From positions 19,531,889-19,595,888 of the forward strand of contig OW203732.1 in NCBI GenBank assembly GCA_934045075.1: a stretch of 64,000 nucleotides of DNA, given 5' to 3'. The stretch comes from Yponomeuta sedellus (lineage: Eukaryota; Arthropoda; Insecta; Lepidoptera; Yponomeutidae). The translations under genes were made by a program, and so were the position numbers. Below the pieces are notes generated by a model that was not told where the DNA came from, ran no database searches, and saw only the letters and a program-made list of their open reading frames with translations. Numbering within the stretch: the stretch's first letter is position 1; each line of letters begins with the position of its first letter. Of this stretch, positions 1-11,713 are shown piece after piece.

Positions 1-379
1 TTGTGGCGTTATTTAAACGTCCCATACAGATCCTAGTGGGTAAGTTGCCTTACTGCTTCATGTAATCTTGTTAGATAGATTCTAACATCTATGTATTTAT
101 AAGATTAACTTATTCTTTGTCTACGTTCATAGTGACTAGATAGACAAGTTTTAGAAGTTTCGCTTTAGTTCCTCCTCTGGGGAATCAAATAAACCATAAT
201 TTAATAGAGGAAAACTTAAGTTTTAATTTTATGCTGAATTTACTGGAGGTTTATTCCTTTAGAGACAAGAAACGTTTGAGTACTATACTGGAGATTCTGA
301 CATAATTTTAATAATAATTTTATGAAATTATTTACTAAAGGTGACTTGAACATAATCTGATATAGAGCTGGACAATACA

Positions 380-510
380 GGTGTGGATGGATTCAGGAAT
401 GGGACACACATCGGTGGTACTGGAGCAGCAGAATGCCGGCTTCTCGATCGGGGGGATGTAGGATCGAATCCCGGCATGTAACAATGACTTTGTTTTTTAC
501 CTGAAGGAAG
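380..510 (+). mobile_element. family E tRNA-derived SINE, degraded
   Basis: ggatcgaatcccggcatgta then atgactttgttttttac. Confidence 0.5.
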
Positions 511-1885
511 GGGACTAGCAATCAAAACCGTTTATTTCATACCATTTCAAAAATATGAAGCCACTGTGTGGACCATAAGGCCATACATTTCACACAAAAG
601 TTGCCCCTGAGTGCAATTTAAAAAATTGGACTCCCACTGAAATTACCCATTAATGCAGTCCTAAAATTGGGCACCCACATAATCCTGTCATAATAAATAT
701 AAATATTAATGACTTGTGTTACAGGTGCTAACTCAACGATAGATTCAACACATTAATATTACGTAATAATACTTAATATAATTTATTAAATATTTAATAA
801 TATCTTCCAAGTTAGCATGTACTAATAATTTACTTTTTTACTGCCTTGTTGGCCTAGTGGCACTTTATCTAAGCTGTTTAGCCCTTATCTGTGTCTGTGG
901 TGCCATTTAATTTTATGTATATTTTATATTTTTTTATATTATTTGTACAGTCAACAGCATGTTAATCTTTACATTGTGATGGACCTATAAAAAAAAGTAA
1001 AAAACAAAATTCTCTAAAGGACATTAAAAAAATATATATTTCTATCTTGGAGAATCCATGCCACACTAACATTTTTTATTTATTACGCATTAAATTTATT
1101 TTCTGGAATTTGTTCCATTCTTATGTTAATAGTGTAGAAATCAGAAATAAAATAGATAGATAGAATATTAATTTCAATGTAAAGAATTTACATTGAAGTA
1201 ATATTTTAGCCTTAGGGTCAAGCAGTAGAAAAAAAGGCAGTGAAAATAACTCCAGTCTAATCGTGATCAGATAATACATACTCAGTCATATTATATCATA
1301 GGTTGGTACCAGTACCTACTTAAAAAGATCCTATGAGTATCATCGACAACTTGCAATGCTAAAATAATTACTATTATTACTAATTCGAAATACCCAAGAT
1401 ACTGTCTACTACAACATATAATGATGGGAAAAATTGCTGGCAAGAGACATAATCCTGGTTGAGAAACCTGTGGGAGTGGACCGGAAATTTGCAGGGGCTG
1501 CCGAGCTCGCGATAGACAGAGATAAATGTACAGAACTGACTGCCAACCTTCGCTAGTGTATACTAGGCATAAGAAAAGATTCTTGCTAAAGCAGGAAAAT
1601 AATATTATTGCGGCCAGACATCAGGAAGTACGAGGTGAGGCTAACAGCATAGAAAAAGATTATACAGATTGTAACACAATCCCCATTACATCCTAAAATT
1701 GTGGGTTCTACTTGTCAATACAAACATCTTATACTATATAAGATTTCAAAAAATATTTCAACTACTGTAATATAATATAGACCATGGATTTTGAGTGATT
1801 TGAAAGCTATAGCAAATTGTATGTGCCCTAACAATAGCTATCGAATTCGCCAGACCTCAACACACGCACAAATCTACTACAACCA
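511..1885. other. no gene seen
   Basis: AT-rich, no convincing coding frame or recognised repeat; a few A/T runs only. Confidence 0.6.
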
Positions 1886-1888
1886 TTA

Positions 1889-2286
1889 GGGCCCTCGCCC
1901 ACGGCGAGTTTTTGCAGCGATGCAGTAGCGATGCTGTCGCTCATTTGCATCGATACTGACGCGATGCGATCGCTAGCTGTGTGCCCTCGCCCACGTAACC
2001 ACGATGCAGTCGGGATGCAAATGCGATACCGTCTCGCTTTTGGCGCGATGCAAAAGCTATTCAGTAACAGCACAAAAATGCCTACGATCGCCATAGTTGC
2101 AAAATGGTTTCCGTTGAGGCAACATTAGTCATGTTGACTTTGGTGCTGCTTTTTCGTTATTAGCGCGTTGGCATCGCTTCTGTAACGCGTCACAAATGCG
2201 ACTTAAGCGCGTTCGTAGCGATGCTGTTGCGTGTTTACGAAACGCGCTACAGCATCACTACAAAAAGTCGCCGTGATCGAGCGCCC
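1889..2286. mobile_element. Harbinger-type MITE, TSD TTA
   Basis: Imperfect TIRs: GGGCCCTCGCCCACGGCGAG at 1889, and at the right end (read inward) GGGCGCTCGATCACGGCGAC. Flanked by TTA at 1886-1888 and 2287-2289. 398 bp, GC-rich with many gcgatgc words. The two small open frames inside are by-products. Confidence 0.75.
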
Positions 2287-2438
2287 TTAGTGACGTTAGT
2301 AGCTAGAGCGATGAGTGCGCACCGTGGGTCTGTGTTCTGCCCTTGTATTACGTAACTTTCCATTCTACTTAGACGACTCCATTCTGAAAATATGTATGCA
2401 TTTGACAGCTAGATAAGTTTACGAGCTAGCAACGTATT

Positions 2439-2648
2439 GTCTGTTAGCTTTTAGAATATACCTCGGCTACTATCGGGTAGAACCGATTATATTATAAGGT
2501 AAGGTTTATTTTGTATTGTTGTTTATAACTTTTCAGAATAGTGAAGAAAAGTTTTATACAGAGCAGGAAGTAGTATTACATTCGTGTGCTTTCGGCGAAA
2601 AACGAAGCCTACTCTAGAGCCCGAGGTGTATTCTAAAAGCTAACAGAC
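2439..2648. mobile_element. 210-bp TIR element (source family of the 53-bp minisatellite)
   Basis: Left end gtctgttagcttttagaata at 2439; right end is its reverse complement (tattctaaaagctaacagac, 2629-2648), and the inverted similarity continues about 8 bases inward. No clear target duplication. Confidence 0.7.
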
Positions 2649-2946
2649 TACATTTGTTACTAGGTCGCCGTATGCTGGTATAGCCCTAAGCAATGCTCAG
2701 TTCACGCTTCGAATACATTGTAAAGTTAGTCGGCTCGAGCCACTCACTAACACACTACTATCAATAAACATAGGAGAAACATGTTTTAATATAACTAAGT
2801 CTACAAGCTGAAGCATCTTTCCATCACCGTACAATCTCTACTGTGCGGCGGAGCGACAGTCGCAAACGCTCTCCTCGGCCCGTTCAAGTATTCGTCCGTC
2901 TTCACACCAGACTATTGGCTCGAATGCACGCTTTTGTCTTCTATAA

Positions 2947-3250
2947 TCATGTGGGTACAGCGATATCATTCCGATGTAAAACCTAACTGCAAAGTAGGTA
3001 GGTACTCGCTGCTGCGAGTGATGCAAATTACTTTAGCCAGATGGCGCTGCCTGTACGTAATACAGAGAGTAGGTATTGTAAAGAGGTTCGAAACACAGAT
3101 GCTGGGTAGTCGCCCATTAGCTCAGTTGGGAGAGCGCTGGCACGGATAGCCAGAGGTCGCGGGTTCGAGTCCCGGCATGGGTGGATTTTTTAACCTCTAA
3201 ATAGGTTTTTAAAATTGTCCTTAGCACGGGTTAGTGCATTAAAAATAATA
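2947..3250 (+). mobile_element. family A repeat with embedded tRNA-like module, full copy
   Basis: tRNA-like core at 3112-3183: D-arm tagctcagttgggagagcg, anticodon-type stem ctggc/gccag, B box ggttcgagtccc. Downstream agcctctaaataggttttta-type and agcacgggttagtgcattaa tail. The loop lacks U33, so it is not a functional tRNA. Confidence 0.85.
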
Positions 3251-3253
3251 TAA

Positions 3254-3480
3254 TCACGCTTTTGTCGACGAAATTCCGCGATTCCGCACAGAGCGATTCG
3301 TGAATTCTGTTATAATAAGAACGGCAAAGTTGTGGAACACGCTGCCGTCGTCTGTCTTTCTGGAGACATATAACCTGGGTGTCTTTAAAAGTAGAGTTAA
3401 CCGGAATCTAACAGGTAAGCACGTAACATCGTAAACCCCGTCTTTGCTTACCATCAGGCTTGACTGGGGTCAAGTGTAAC
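3254..3480 (+). mobile_element. CR1/Jockey-superfamily LINE fragment (RT C-terminus)
   Basis: The plus strand reads RTAKLWNTLPSSVFLETYN and then FKSRVNRNLTG, the W-N-x-LP-xxV motif at the end of CR1/Jockey-like ORF2 proteins. Related pieces lie at 42720-42840 (-) and 42858-43304 (+). Confidence 0.6.
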
Positions 3481-3999
3481 CTGTCTTACTTAAAAAAAGT
3501 AGCTTAAAAATGTAAAAATCGGCGTCACTCAACCGAGTGGATACTTACATAGTAGATCCCCTGATAAACGGAATGGTGTTACTCGTAATTGTTCGCGCAT
3601 TTTTTGTAATAAGATTTGTCAACGCAATTATTGTTTTCATTCAAGTATATATTTAAAAGTATTAGTCTGTAAGGTTTTATAGAAATCACATAACTGCGTC
3701 TTTCACACTGCCCAGATTCAAGCGTCTATAAGTCACTACCTGCGGAGTTAGGATGTTTTTTTAAATCGAAGTTTATAAATATTGTTTATAATATTATTTA
3801 TGTAGCCTATAAACGTCCTACTGCAGGGCAAAGGCCGGCTCTCAGAGGGCGATAGTGTGGGCTTAATTACATTGGCATTTTTAAGCGCTGAGGTATTTTA
3901 ACACCTCAGGCAATCGAGGTTCCTCGCGATGTTTTCCTTCACAATTTGCGAGTGGTATTGCAATTTCAACCTCAGAAATGTTCATAACTTAGAAAACAA

Positions 4000-4085
4000 A
4001 TTCATTGGTACATGTCCGCACTGGGAATCGAACCTGGGTCTCCTGCTTCAGAGTCCATTATTGTATTCACTGTGCTACCGCCGCT
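4000..4085 (-). mobile_element. family E tRNA-derived SINE
   Basis: The reverse strand carries ggttcgattcccagtgcgga and the catgtaccaatgaattt tail. Confidence 0.55.
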
Positions 4086-4848
4086 CAAAATCGATTAAAT
4101 CCTAAATAAACAAAAACGTGATAATAATTCACCACGGACATCGTCAAGAGGTTTAATTAAGTTAACTATTTAAAAAATATACTTTTTAGCAAAGGAAACC
4201 GGAATTTAGTTAAAAATGCGTATGTAGCGCTTACGAAAGTTTTAGTACGGAAACATTATAAATGTCCAACGTGTATAAATGATAGCATTAAAAGCAAAGC
4301 TAATAAAACAAAGCAAAATGTTATTTACTGTCCTCAAAATACTGATTCTGATAGAGATCGCTCTTAGCTGTAACCATGGTATATAAGAAATCATGGTTGT
4401 ATTCTTTTTTCTGGTTGCGCAATAAAGTGTTCTCTATCTATCTATTAATATTTATTTAATTATTTTAATAATTATTTATTGTTCATAAAAAGTGAAGTAC
4501 AATTTTTTCCTTACTCATTAACTTTGTGGGTACACTATATAAATCTAGTTCCTTTGATTATAAGGATGGTCCGTTGGTACCTATTCTAGTGTTGAATTAC
4601 ACTGTATCATAGGCACCAGAGTCCTCCGCCATTTTCAGTACAATAAAATGCAGATGTGCAATAAGGACAATAAGACTAATATCTATCTATATACTGGCTA
4701 CCTTACCCACGTTGAGTCCGAGAGCATATGATATGCCGCGGAGCGACTGTGCGAGCCGCAGCCTCAAAATTTGTTCTAAACCATAGTTACAACATACCCC
4801 TCTATAATATTTTATTGCAAAGGATAAAAATCCAATAATAAAACAAAA

Positions 4849-4975
4849 CCTCACGCCTATATTCCAGAGAGGTAGGCAGAGACCAGGGACTGCCACTTGC
4901 CATGATCCTGACACATCAGCTTCGCTTCATCAACGTTCATTAGTCGTTGCATGCACTCACGCCGGTTCGGGGTAC
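4849..4975 (-). mobile_element. RTE LINE 3' end fragment
   Basis: The minus strand carries the same 3' coding end (aacgactaatgaacgttgat, then gtggcagtccctggtctctg) as the LINE at 8141-9512. Decayed. Confidence 0.7.
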
Positions 4976-5289
4976 TAATAATAACACAAAACATGACTAG
5001 TCCTGGGCCTAGATTCTGCTAATGCATTATAGTACAATGACAACTGCATGAACATGGCGGTTTCATTTCAATGCTGCTTTAAGTCTACACCCGCGCACGT
5101 ATCAAACCTTCTAGACAGCAATGGTTTAAAAATATACGTCAAGTGGCCTGATTATTTATATGTCATTGTACTGTAATGGACTAACTAAATCGAGGCCCTA
5201 GTCCCAACTAGGATAACCTGTGCTATGACAAACAGAAAAGCACTTTACAAACATGGAAATACACCCAGATTGAGTCCATTTATACCTAA

Positions 5290-5395
5290 TGTGCCGCGGT
5301 CACCAGTGAGATTCGAACCTACTATCTCCGGCATGGAATCAGACGCCATACCGCCAGACCAACAAGGCAGCCACTTCGCTGTATTCATTCAGAAC
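5290..5395 (-). mobile_element. tRNA-derived repeat
   Basis: Contains agtgagattcgaacctacta (B-box complement) and catggaatcagacgccatac. A relative at 47100-47180 has cagtaagattcgaacccacc. Confidence 0.5.
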
Positions 5396-5599
5396 TTTTT
5401 AAACTTCTGAATGAAGCCCACTAGTTTCTTTCCACCTTCACAAATATTTTGCCAAGTGAATACCAACTCTCACAATTCACCCGAAGGGTTAAAATCACTT
5501 GAAATTGTCATCAGCTGCCAACGTCAGTGCTCCCGTCTCCCAACGGAATCAATAAGATATTTTGAAACGAAACAAAAACCGACAGAAGTAGGTATCGAA

Positions 5600-5950
5600 C
5601 CCTTGTATGTCCTGAAAATTACCTGGCTGCTGGGGCAAGGGTCTCTTCCTGCATCGCAGGAAGGTTAGTCTTTAACCAGTAAAGGTTAGTACTCCACCGC
5701 GGGGGCCAAGTCCGCGTTGGTGGAGGATTGTAAGACATGGCTTAACGACTGCCATTACATAACAGCCGTCACCACCGGCTTAACGTGCCTTGCGAAGCAT
5801 GGAAGCGCTCGGAAAAATGCCACTAGCGGTAGTCACGGGACGGTCGCCCATCCTGCACCTGACCGCGCGTGTTGTTGCTCAACTCAAGTGATTGATTCCA
5901 ATTACTCTGTTCGACTAGGCCACGGGCACTTCGCTAGCCCACGAGCGCAT
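5600..5950 (+). mobile_element. family B interspersed repeat
   Basis: Shared words: ctgctggggcaagggtctct, cctgcatcgcaggaaggtta, atgccactagcggtagtcac, ctcaagtgattgattccaat. Copies also at 13828-13920(-), 19628-19930(-), 25285-25655(+), 28100-28465(+), 29408-29766(-), 34710-35075(+), 45360-45590(+), 46190-46310(+) and 61464-61735(+). Non-coding; class uncertain. Confidence 0.8.
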
Positions 5951-6007
5951 ACAGAAGTATACATTATACTATTAGTTGTAGTTTTTATAACTATTAATTG
6001 TATTTTT

Positions 6008-6010
<3 letters not shown>

Positions 6011-6048
<38 letters not shown>
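6011..6048. repeat. (TA)n microsatellite
   Basis: An uninterrupted run of about 19 TA units. Confidence 0.97.
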
Positions 6049-6050
<2 letters not shown>

Positions 6051-6488
6051 CGGGGCACTGTGGATCTGGGTTCGAATCAACCACATGTACCTATCAACGA
6101 TTTGGGTTTTACTCATATTTTACAATCGGACCGTGTTACAGCGTGGGGATTATGGGCATTACCCCCTATGAAAGCACAACGTGGCGCTCTTTAGGAGAGG
6201 GCTATGTCCAGCAGTGGACTAGTATAGCCTGACGACGACGACGGACGACGTAGAATCATTCCAAATTCCACACCTAAGTGATTTTTTTTTAATTATGCCA
6301 TAGCGATTATAAGAGTATAAAGTATAACATCAATGAAGACATAGAACCTGGAATCATCAGAAATCTAACAGCATTCCAACCCACGTGCTTAGAGCAAGTT
6401 TTTTATATCACAGAAATAGTCCAAGCTACATAGAATGATTCTGATATAATAATTTAACAATAATATAAAATGAGGATTTTTTTTTGAC

Positions 6489-6700
6489 TCGATTGTTGGC
6501 CCAGCGGTACCTATATCGTTGATAACCATACTGGAGGTCGTAGGATCGATTCCCACTGGGAGCCGCCGTTCATAGAACAAATGGCTTCAGTCTGGGTCTA
6601 TTTTCATGTTTGCGATATCCTTGCCAGGTAATCATAGTACAGGGCATCCTAGTTTGGGACCGGGTCAAATGATTGTGTTGTGGAAGATATTTACGTTACG
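6489..6700 (+). mobile_element. tRNA-derived SINE, same family as 33890-34105
   Basis: ttggcccagcggtacctat, ggtcgtaggatcgattccca, body attttcatgtttgcgatatc and tcctagtttgggaccgggtc. Confidence 0.65.
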
Positions 6701-6861
6701 TGTTACGGTTACGTTATATTATATATAACCCCCCAGTAAGTAACGTAACCAAAAAACTGTACCTGGTTCAGTTACGTGTTTTATCGTGATTCCTTGTATT
6801 GTACATTAGAATAAGTAGTTTTAAAATGAAATGTGAAAATACTGTTGGAGTATATTATTTT

Positions 6862-7102
6862 TAATGCACTAACCCGTGCTAAGGACCATTTTAAAAACCT
6901 ATTTAGAGGCTAAAAATTCCACCCATGCCGGGGGATTCGAACCCGCGATCTCTGGCTATCCGTGCCAGCGCTCTTTCTAACTGACCTAATGGGCGACTCA
7001 CCGGCATCAAATTGGCAGTGAAATTTCGAACCTCTACAATATTCTCTGTATTACGTACAGGCAGCGACATCTGGCTGAAGTAATTTGCATCACTTGCAGC
7101 AT
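6862..7102 (-). mobile_element. family A repeat copy
   Basis: Reverse-strand tail, tRNA-like core (gggattcgaacccgcg) and the upstream part with ctgtattacgtacaggcagc. Confidence 0.85.
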
Positions 7103-8140
7103 GGGTGGAATTTCTAGCCTCTTAATAGGTTTTTAAAATACTGTTGGAGTAGCTAATAAATTATAATAATAATACATACCTACGGAATCGGAATGGAATC
7201 GTATGCCGTGGATTCCATATCTGTGATTCCGACTGTTCTTGTTCAGAATTGTCAAAGAAAATCTAAAGTTTATCGACTGTCGTCTGTACCCAACTGTGCT
7301 TCTGGAGGAAGGAAGTAAATATTGTTCTACCGTGGAAAGTTCTAGAGGGAATCCTTGGAAGCTTGTCGCTAACTAGCTAGGTACCTCAGCACCTGCGCCC
7401 TACTTTGAGCCATTTGATAACAGTTGTCGATTTGACTCCACTGCGTTGTGTCGTTTTGGCTGACTGACTGGTTCCGATTCTGGAGTAAGATTTTATTAAT
7501 TAAGTTATAATTTTATTGTGTACATTAGAGTCAGAATGACCCGTCGCTACTCGTATTATCATAAGAAATTGTGATGAATATTTAGTGCCCTATTGCTTCT
7601 ATTTGCTTCCCCTAAGTAGAGAATATCTTCCATCATATTTTAGAAGAGAAACAACATTTAAGGGTGACCGTACATCCTGACGTCAGGTTGACCGGTCACC
7701 TACGCATATCACCAAACTTTCGTGGAATCACTGTTTAACTCATAGGGCAGCAATTACTGCCCATTTCTTCTTCTTCTTCAGGCTATATTATGAAGTGCAC
7801 TAATAGACTTAGCCCTCCCCTAATTACTGCCCATTTGCTTCCTACATATTTTTAAAACTCCGCACCCGTAGCTGTTATGGAAATATGTAATATATGGTTA
7901 CTAGCTGAGTCCGCAAACATTGTTTTGCCATATTAATTAGCCTACCACCTATTTTCAGACCTACCAAATATTATCAAATAAATCGTTTTTTTTATAATTA
8001 AAAAGTAAATTCTATTTTATTCAAAGTACCACAGCGTAATAAAGTCTAGTAATACTTATTAGTAGCCCGGCTTGTACACATACCTCATATTGTATTAAAA
8101 TATATATGAGAATGCTTTTATATTCTCATATATAATTATA

Positions 8141-9512
8141 GGGTCTCAGCAGGTGTGCAAAAACTACCGCGGCATCAGCCTTCTCAGCATTGTCGGCAAA
8201 CTTTATGCAAAGGTGTTGATTGAAAGAGTACTGGATGTGACTGAAGAAAAGATATGGGATGTTCAAGCGGGTTTTAGAAAGGGAATGGGATGCTTGGATC
8301 AAATCTTCTCCTTGAGACGTATGGTGGAAAAGTTCTTGGCCAAAAGTCAAAGGGTTTTTTGTGCGTTCGTAGACCTGGAGAAGGCTTATGATAGAGTTGT
8401 GAGGAATGACTTGTGGTCGGCACTGTCTGTGTTTAGAGTGGACAGCATCTTGCTGCGAGCTCTGAAGTATCTCTATCAAGACTCCAGGGCTTGCGTTAGA
8501 ATAAATGGGGCGTATACTGACTGGTTTAGCATCCGCAAGGGTGTGAGACAGGGTTGTGTCGCATCCCCGTGGTTGTTCAATTTATTCATGGATAGTTGCC
8601 TGACTGATCTGAAAGAGAATGAATGTGGGATAAGGATGGTTGAGCTACTTGTGAAATGCTTGTTGTACGCCGATGATCAAGTGTTGTTCGCATCGTCGGT
8701 CGAAGAATTGCAGACACAAGTCACGGTAATGGATGAGGCTTTTAAAAGGAAAGGTATGAACATGAATGTGAGTAAGACGAAAGTACTGGTCTTTGAAAAA
8801 GATGATGAAATGACTGAGTGCAAGATAACGATTAGAGGCGAAAGAGTGGAACAAGTAAAAGAATTTATCCATTTGGGGAGCCTGTTTACGAGGGATGGAA
8901 AGTGTGAAGGTGATATAGAAAGAAGAGTAAAAGCGGGAAATTGTGTAAACGGTGCCTTGCACTCCATTGTGTGCAGCCGAAACATCTCCAAAAGAGCTAG
9001 ATTGGCTATTCATAGTGGCGTGCTGGTCCCAACACTTATGTATGGTAGCGAGACTTGGGTGTGGCAAAAGAAACAAGAAAGCAGAATTAATGCAGTTGAA
9101 ATGAGGTCCTTGAGAAGTATGTGTAGTGTTACTTTGAATGACAGGATACGCAATAGTCTGATTAGAGAACGTTGTGGACTGAAAGAGGACGTAGTGACTA
9201 GAATTGAGAAAGGAATGTTGCGTTGGTTTGGACATTTGGAGAGGATGAAGGAAGAAAGATTGACGAAACAAATATATATTGCGAATGTGAGTGGAAGGGC
9301 TGGTAAGAGACGTCCCAGACGGACTTACATCGACCAAATAGGGGATGTATTAGCAAAGGGAAAGATAAAAAGTACCCGGAACCGGCGTGCGTGCATGCAA
9401 CGACTTATGAACGTTGATGAAGCGAAGGTGATCTATCAGGATCGTGGCAAGTGGCAGTCCCTGGTCTCTGCCTACCCCTCCGGGATACAGGCGTGAGGTT
9501 ATGTATGTATGT
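8141..9512 (+). mobile_element. RTE-type LINE, 5'-truncated, with intact 447-codon reverse transcriptase ORF
   Basis: ORF 8153-9496. Recognisable RT blocks: NYRGISLLSIVGKLY (4-18), motif A FVDLEKAYDRV (72-82, D74), motif B VRQGCVASPWLFNLFMD (131-147), motif C YADD (172-175), thumb region FIHLGSLFTRDG (238-249), then the C-terminal RTE-like stretch [14 protein letters not shown] (357-370). No endonuclease domain is present: homology already starts inside the RT domain at about 8141, so the 5' part of the element is missing. The reading frame has no stop or frameshift, so the insertion is fairly young. It ends in a TATGT-rich tail; a Helitron starts 5 bases later. Related pieces of the 3' end occur at 4849-4975, 21515-21850 and 42108-42178. 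Confidence 0.9.
8153..9496 (+). CDS. LINE reverse transcriptase (partial protein, RTE clade)
   Basis: 447 residues, open throughout. Catalytic Asp residues D74 and D174/D175 are present. The first Met is an internal residue (in-frame homology begins at least four codons upstream), so this is the C-terminal part of a larger ORF. Clade assignment rests on the WFGHLERM-type C-terminus and the RT motif spacing; a phylogeny was not possible. Confidence 0.85.
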   Translation: MCKNYRGISLLSIVGKLYAKVLIERVLDVTEEKIWDVQAGFRKGMGCLDQIFSLRRMVEKFLAKSQRVFCAFVDLEKAYDRVVRNDLWSALSVFRVDSILLRALKYLYQDSRACVRINGAYTDWFSIRKGVRQGCVASPWLFNLFMDSCLTDLKENECGIRMVELLVKCLLYADDQVLFASSVEELQTQVTVMDEAFKRKGMNMNVSKTKVLVFEKDDEMTECKITIRGERVEQVKEFIHLGSLFTRDGKCEGDIERRVKAGNCVNGALHSIVCSRNISKRARLAIHSGVLVPTLMYGSETWVWQKKQESRINAVEMRSLRSMCSVTLNDRIRNSLIRERCGLKEDVVTRIEKGMLRWFGHLERMKEERLTKQIYIANVSGRAGKRRPRRTYIDQIGDVLAKGKIKSTRNRRACMQRLMNVDEAKVIYQDRGKWQSLVSAYPSGIQA

Positions 9513-10012
9513 TTTATCTATAATATAAAAATGAATCCCCGAATGTGTTGGTAAGCGCAAATCTCGAGAACGGCTGAACCGATTTCGCTGATTCTTTTTT
9601 TAGAATATTCCGTAAAGTACGAGGATGGTTCTTACGGAGAGAAAAAAATAGATAAATGCTTGAAAAAGAGTAAAAACAACACTTTTTTAAACTCCCATAC
9701 AAAAGATTCGTAATAATAGGTCAATTTGAACTTTATTACCATACCATAGAGTTTAAGTGTTAGTGGAGAAGTTCCGGGAAAGAAAATCAATTGAAATTGA
9801 ATGACGTTAGTATCGCATAAATATAAATGTCAATATGTTTTCTTCTTACTTCTTCAATATTTATCAATACCTATTTATACGATTGTCAAAAAAACCAATT
9901 GTCTGTGGTAAAACGTAAATTGTCGGTGCTAAATGTCACTTGAAATGTAAACGTCTCTTTCTGTGCACTGTGCATGCGTAAATCTAAAAGCCACAAATTT
10001 CTATTATAATAA

Positions 10013-11524
10013 CTAGCTGACCCGGCGAACTTCGTACCGCCTAACAGTCGATTTTTTTTAATGATTATTCTGCTATTAAGGGACACCGGATCAGCTAGGA
10101 AGATAAAAAAGAGAAAATAAAGTTAATAAGTCAACAATTACATTACGACGAAAAATAAAAATTATAAAGCAACCTATTTAGAGGCTAAAAAATCTACATC
10201 GGGATTCGAACCCGCGACCTCTGGCTATCCATGCCATTTTGATTAAATGTTCCACATGGACCATGTATCATATTTTTGATAACTATCTCATGCAAGCCAG
10301 GATCTACTTGTTCATTAGGGATTTCAGCTGATATGACTTCATCAATTTCATTTGGCCTAATTTTGAGAATTTCCCATAAAATAAATTTGCAAGAACTTGT
10401 AGTCGCTATCTAGCATTGGTAACAAAGAACCTGCTCAGTGATATATTTGACCTTGTATCTGTAAAGGGAAAAAAACCTATGGTAAAAATGTGTATGGGCC
10501 ATAATAGTTACATACATTGTATACAAATACTATTACGAACCTTAAAAGTTGGAATGAAATTTTCCCGAACTACTTTTGTTGCTCCAAATGAAGTCATTTG
10601 AAAGCAGTCGTTATATTGTTGAATATTTTTAAAAAGTGTATGGAATCTGGTCCTATTCCTAAAACCAATGAGTACAGTGGCTCTGGAGGTGGAAGCAATG
10701 CTATCAATGTCACCTAACCATTTGTGCAACACAATCCGTTGGCTTCATTTTTGTATTTCAATATTTTACAATATTGTCAAACTGAGTTCATAGGTCCAAT
10801 AGCAACACAGTAAAGTTGTAGGCACTGTAATCAATGGACATATCGTGACAAAAAGCAGCTCGATTTAAACTTTCACCATTATTAGTCGAATCTCGGGCTT
10901 CACGGTTCTGCCTTAACCGAATTCTTTCATGAATTGTTGCATTTCGGGGTTTTCTGCCTAAATTTGTCCGCCGCCTTATAGGAGGCATTCGATGAGTCAC
11001 ACACACACACACACAAAACTTTTTTAAATTATTATAATAGAAATTTGTGGCTTTTAGATTTACGCATGCACAGTGCACAGAAAGAGACGTTTACATTTCA
11101 AGTGACATTTATCACCGACAATTTACGTTTTACCACAGACAATTGGTTTTTTTGACAATCGTATAAATAGGTATTGATAAATATTGAAGAAGTAAGAAGA
11201 AAACATATTGACATTTATATTTATGCGATACTAACGTCATTCAATTTCAATTGATTTTCCTTCCCGGAACTTCTCCACTAACACTTAAACTCTATGGTAT
11301 GGTAATAAAGTTCAAATTGACCTATTATTACGAATCTTTTGTATGGGAGTTTAAAAAAGTGTTGTTTTTACTCTTTTTCAAGCATTTATCTATTTTTTTC
11401 TCTCCGTAAGAACCATCCTCGTACTTTACGGAATATTCTAAAAAAAGAATCAGCGAAATCGGTTCAGCCGTTCTCGAGATTTGCGCTTACCAACACATTC
11501 GGGGATTCATTTTTATATTATAGA
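10013..11524 (-). mobile_element. Helitron deletion derivative nested in its relative
   Basis: Minus-strand element with 5' TCTATAATATAAAAATGAAT at 11524 and 3' ...GGGTCAGCTAG at 10013. It repeats almost the whole sequence of the surrounding 9517-13799 element, including the same family A fragment (10171-10240), but lacks the part matching about 12374-13449. It was inserted between A and T, as Helitrons do. Confidence 0.85.
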
Positions 11525-11713
11525 CTAGCTGACCCAGCGAACTTCGTACCGCCTAGCAGTTGATTCTTTTATTTCTTTTTTATTTTTTCTCTCCGTAAGA
11601 ACCTTCCTCGTACTTCAAGGAATATTCTAAAAAAAGAATTAGCGAAATCGGTTCAGCTGCTTTCGAGATTTGCGCTTACCAACACATTCAGCGATTCATT
11701 TTTATATTATAGA
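11525..11713 (-). mobile_element. 189-bp non-autonomous Helitron
   Basis: The minus strand starts TCTATAATATAAAAATGAAT (11713) and ends GGGTCAGCTAG (11525). It directly abuts the 1512-bp copy; the pair sits head to tail at one A/T target. Confidence 0.85.

Noticed and set aside
3112..3183. Functional tRNA gene
   Set aside because: A/B boxes and stems are good, but the anticodon loop lacks U33, the acceptor stem has mismatches, and more than 15 copies share the same flanking DNA; it belongs to a repeat.
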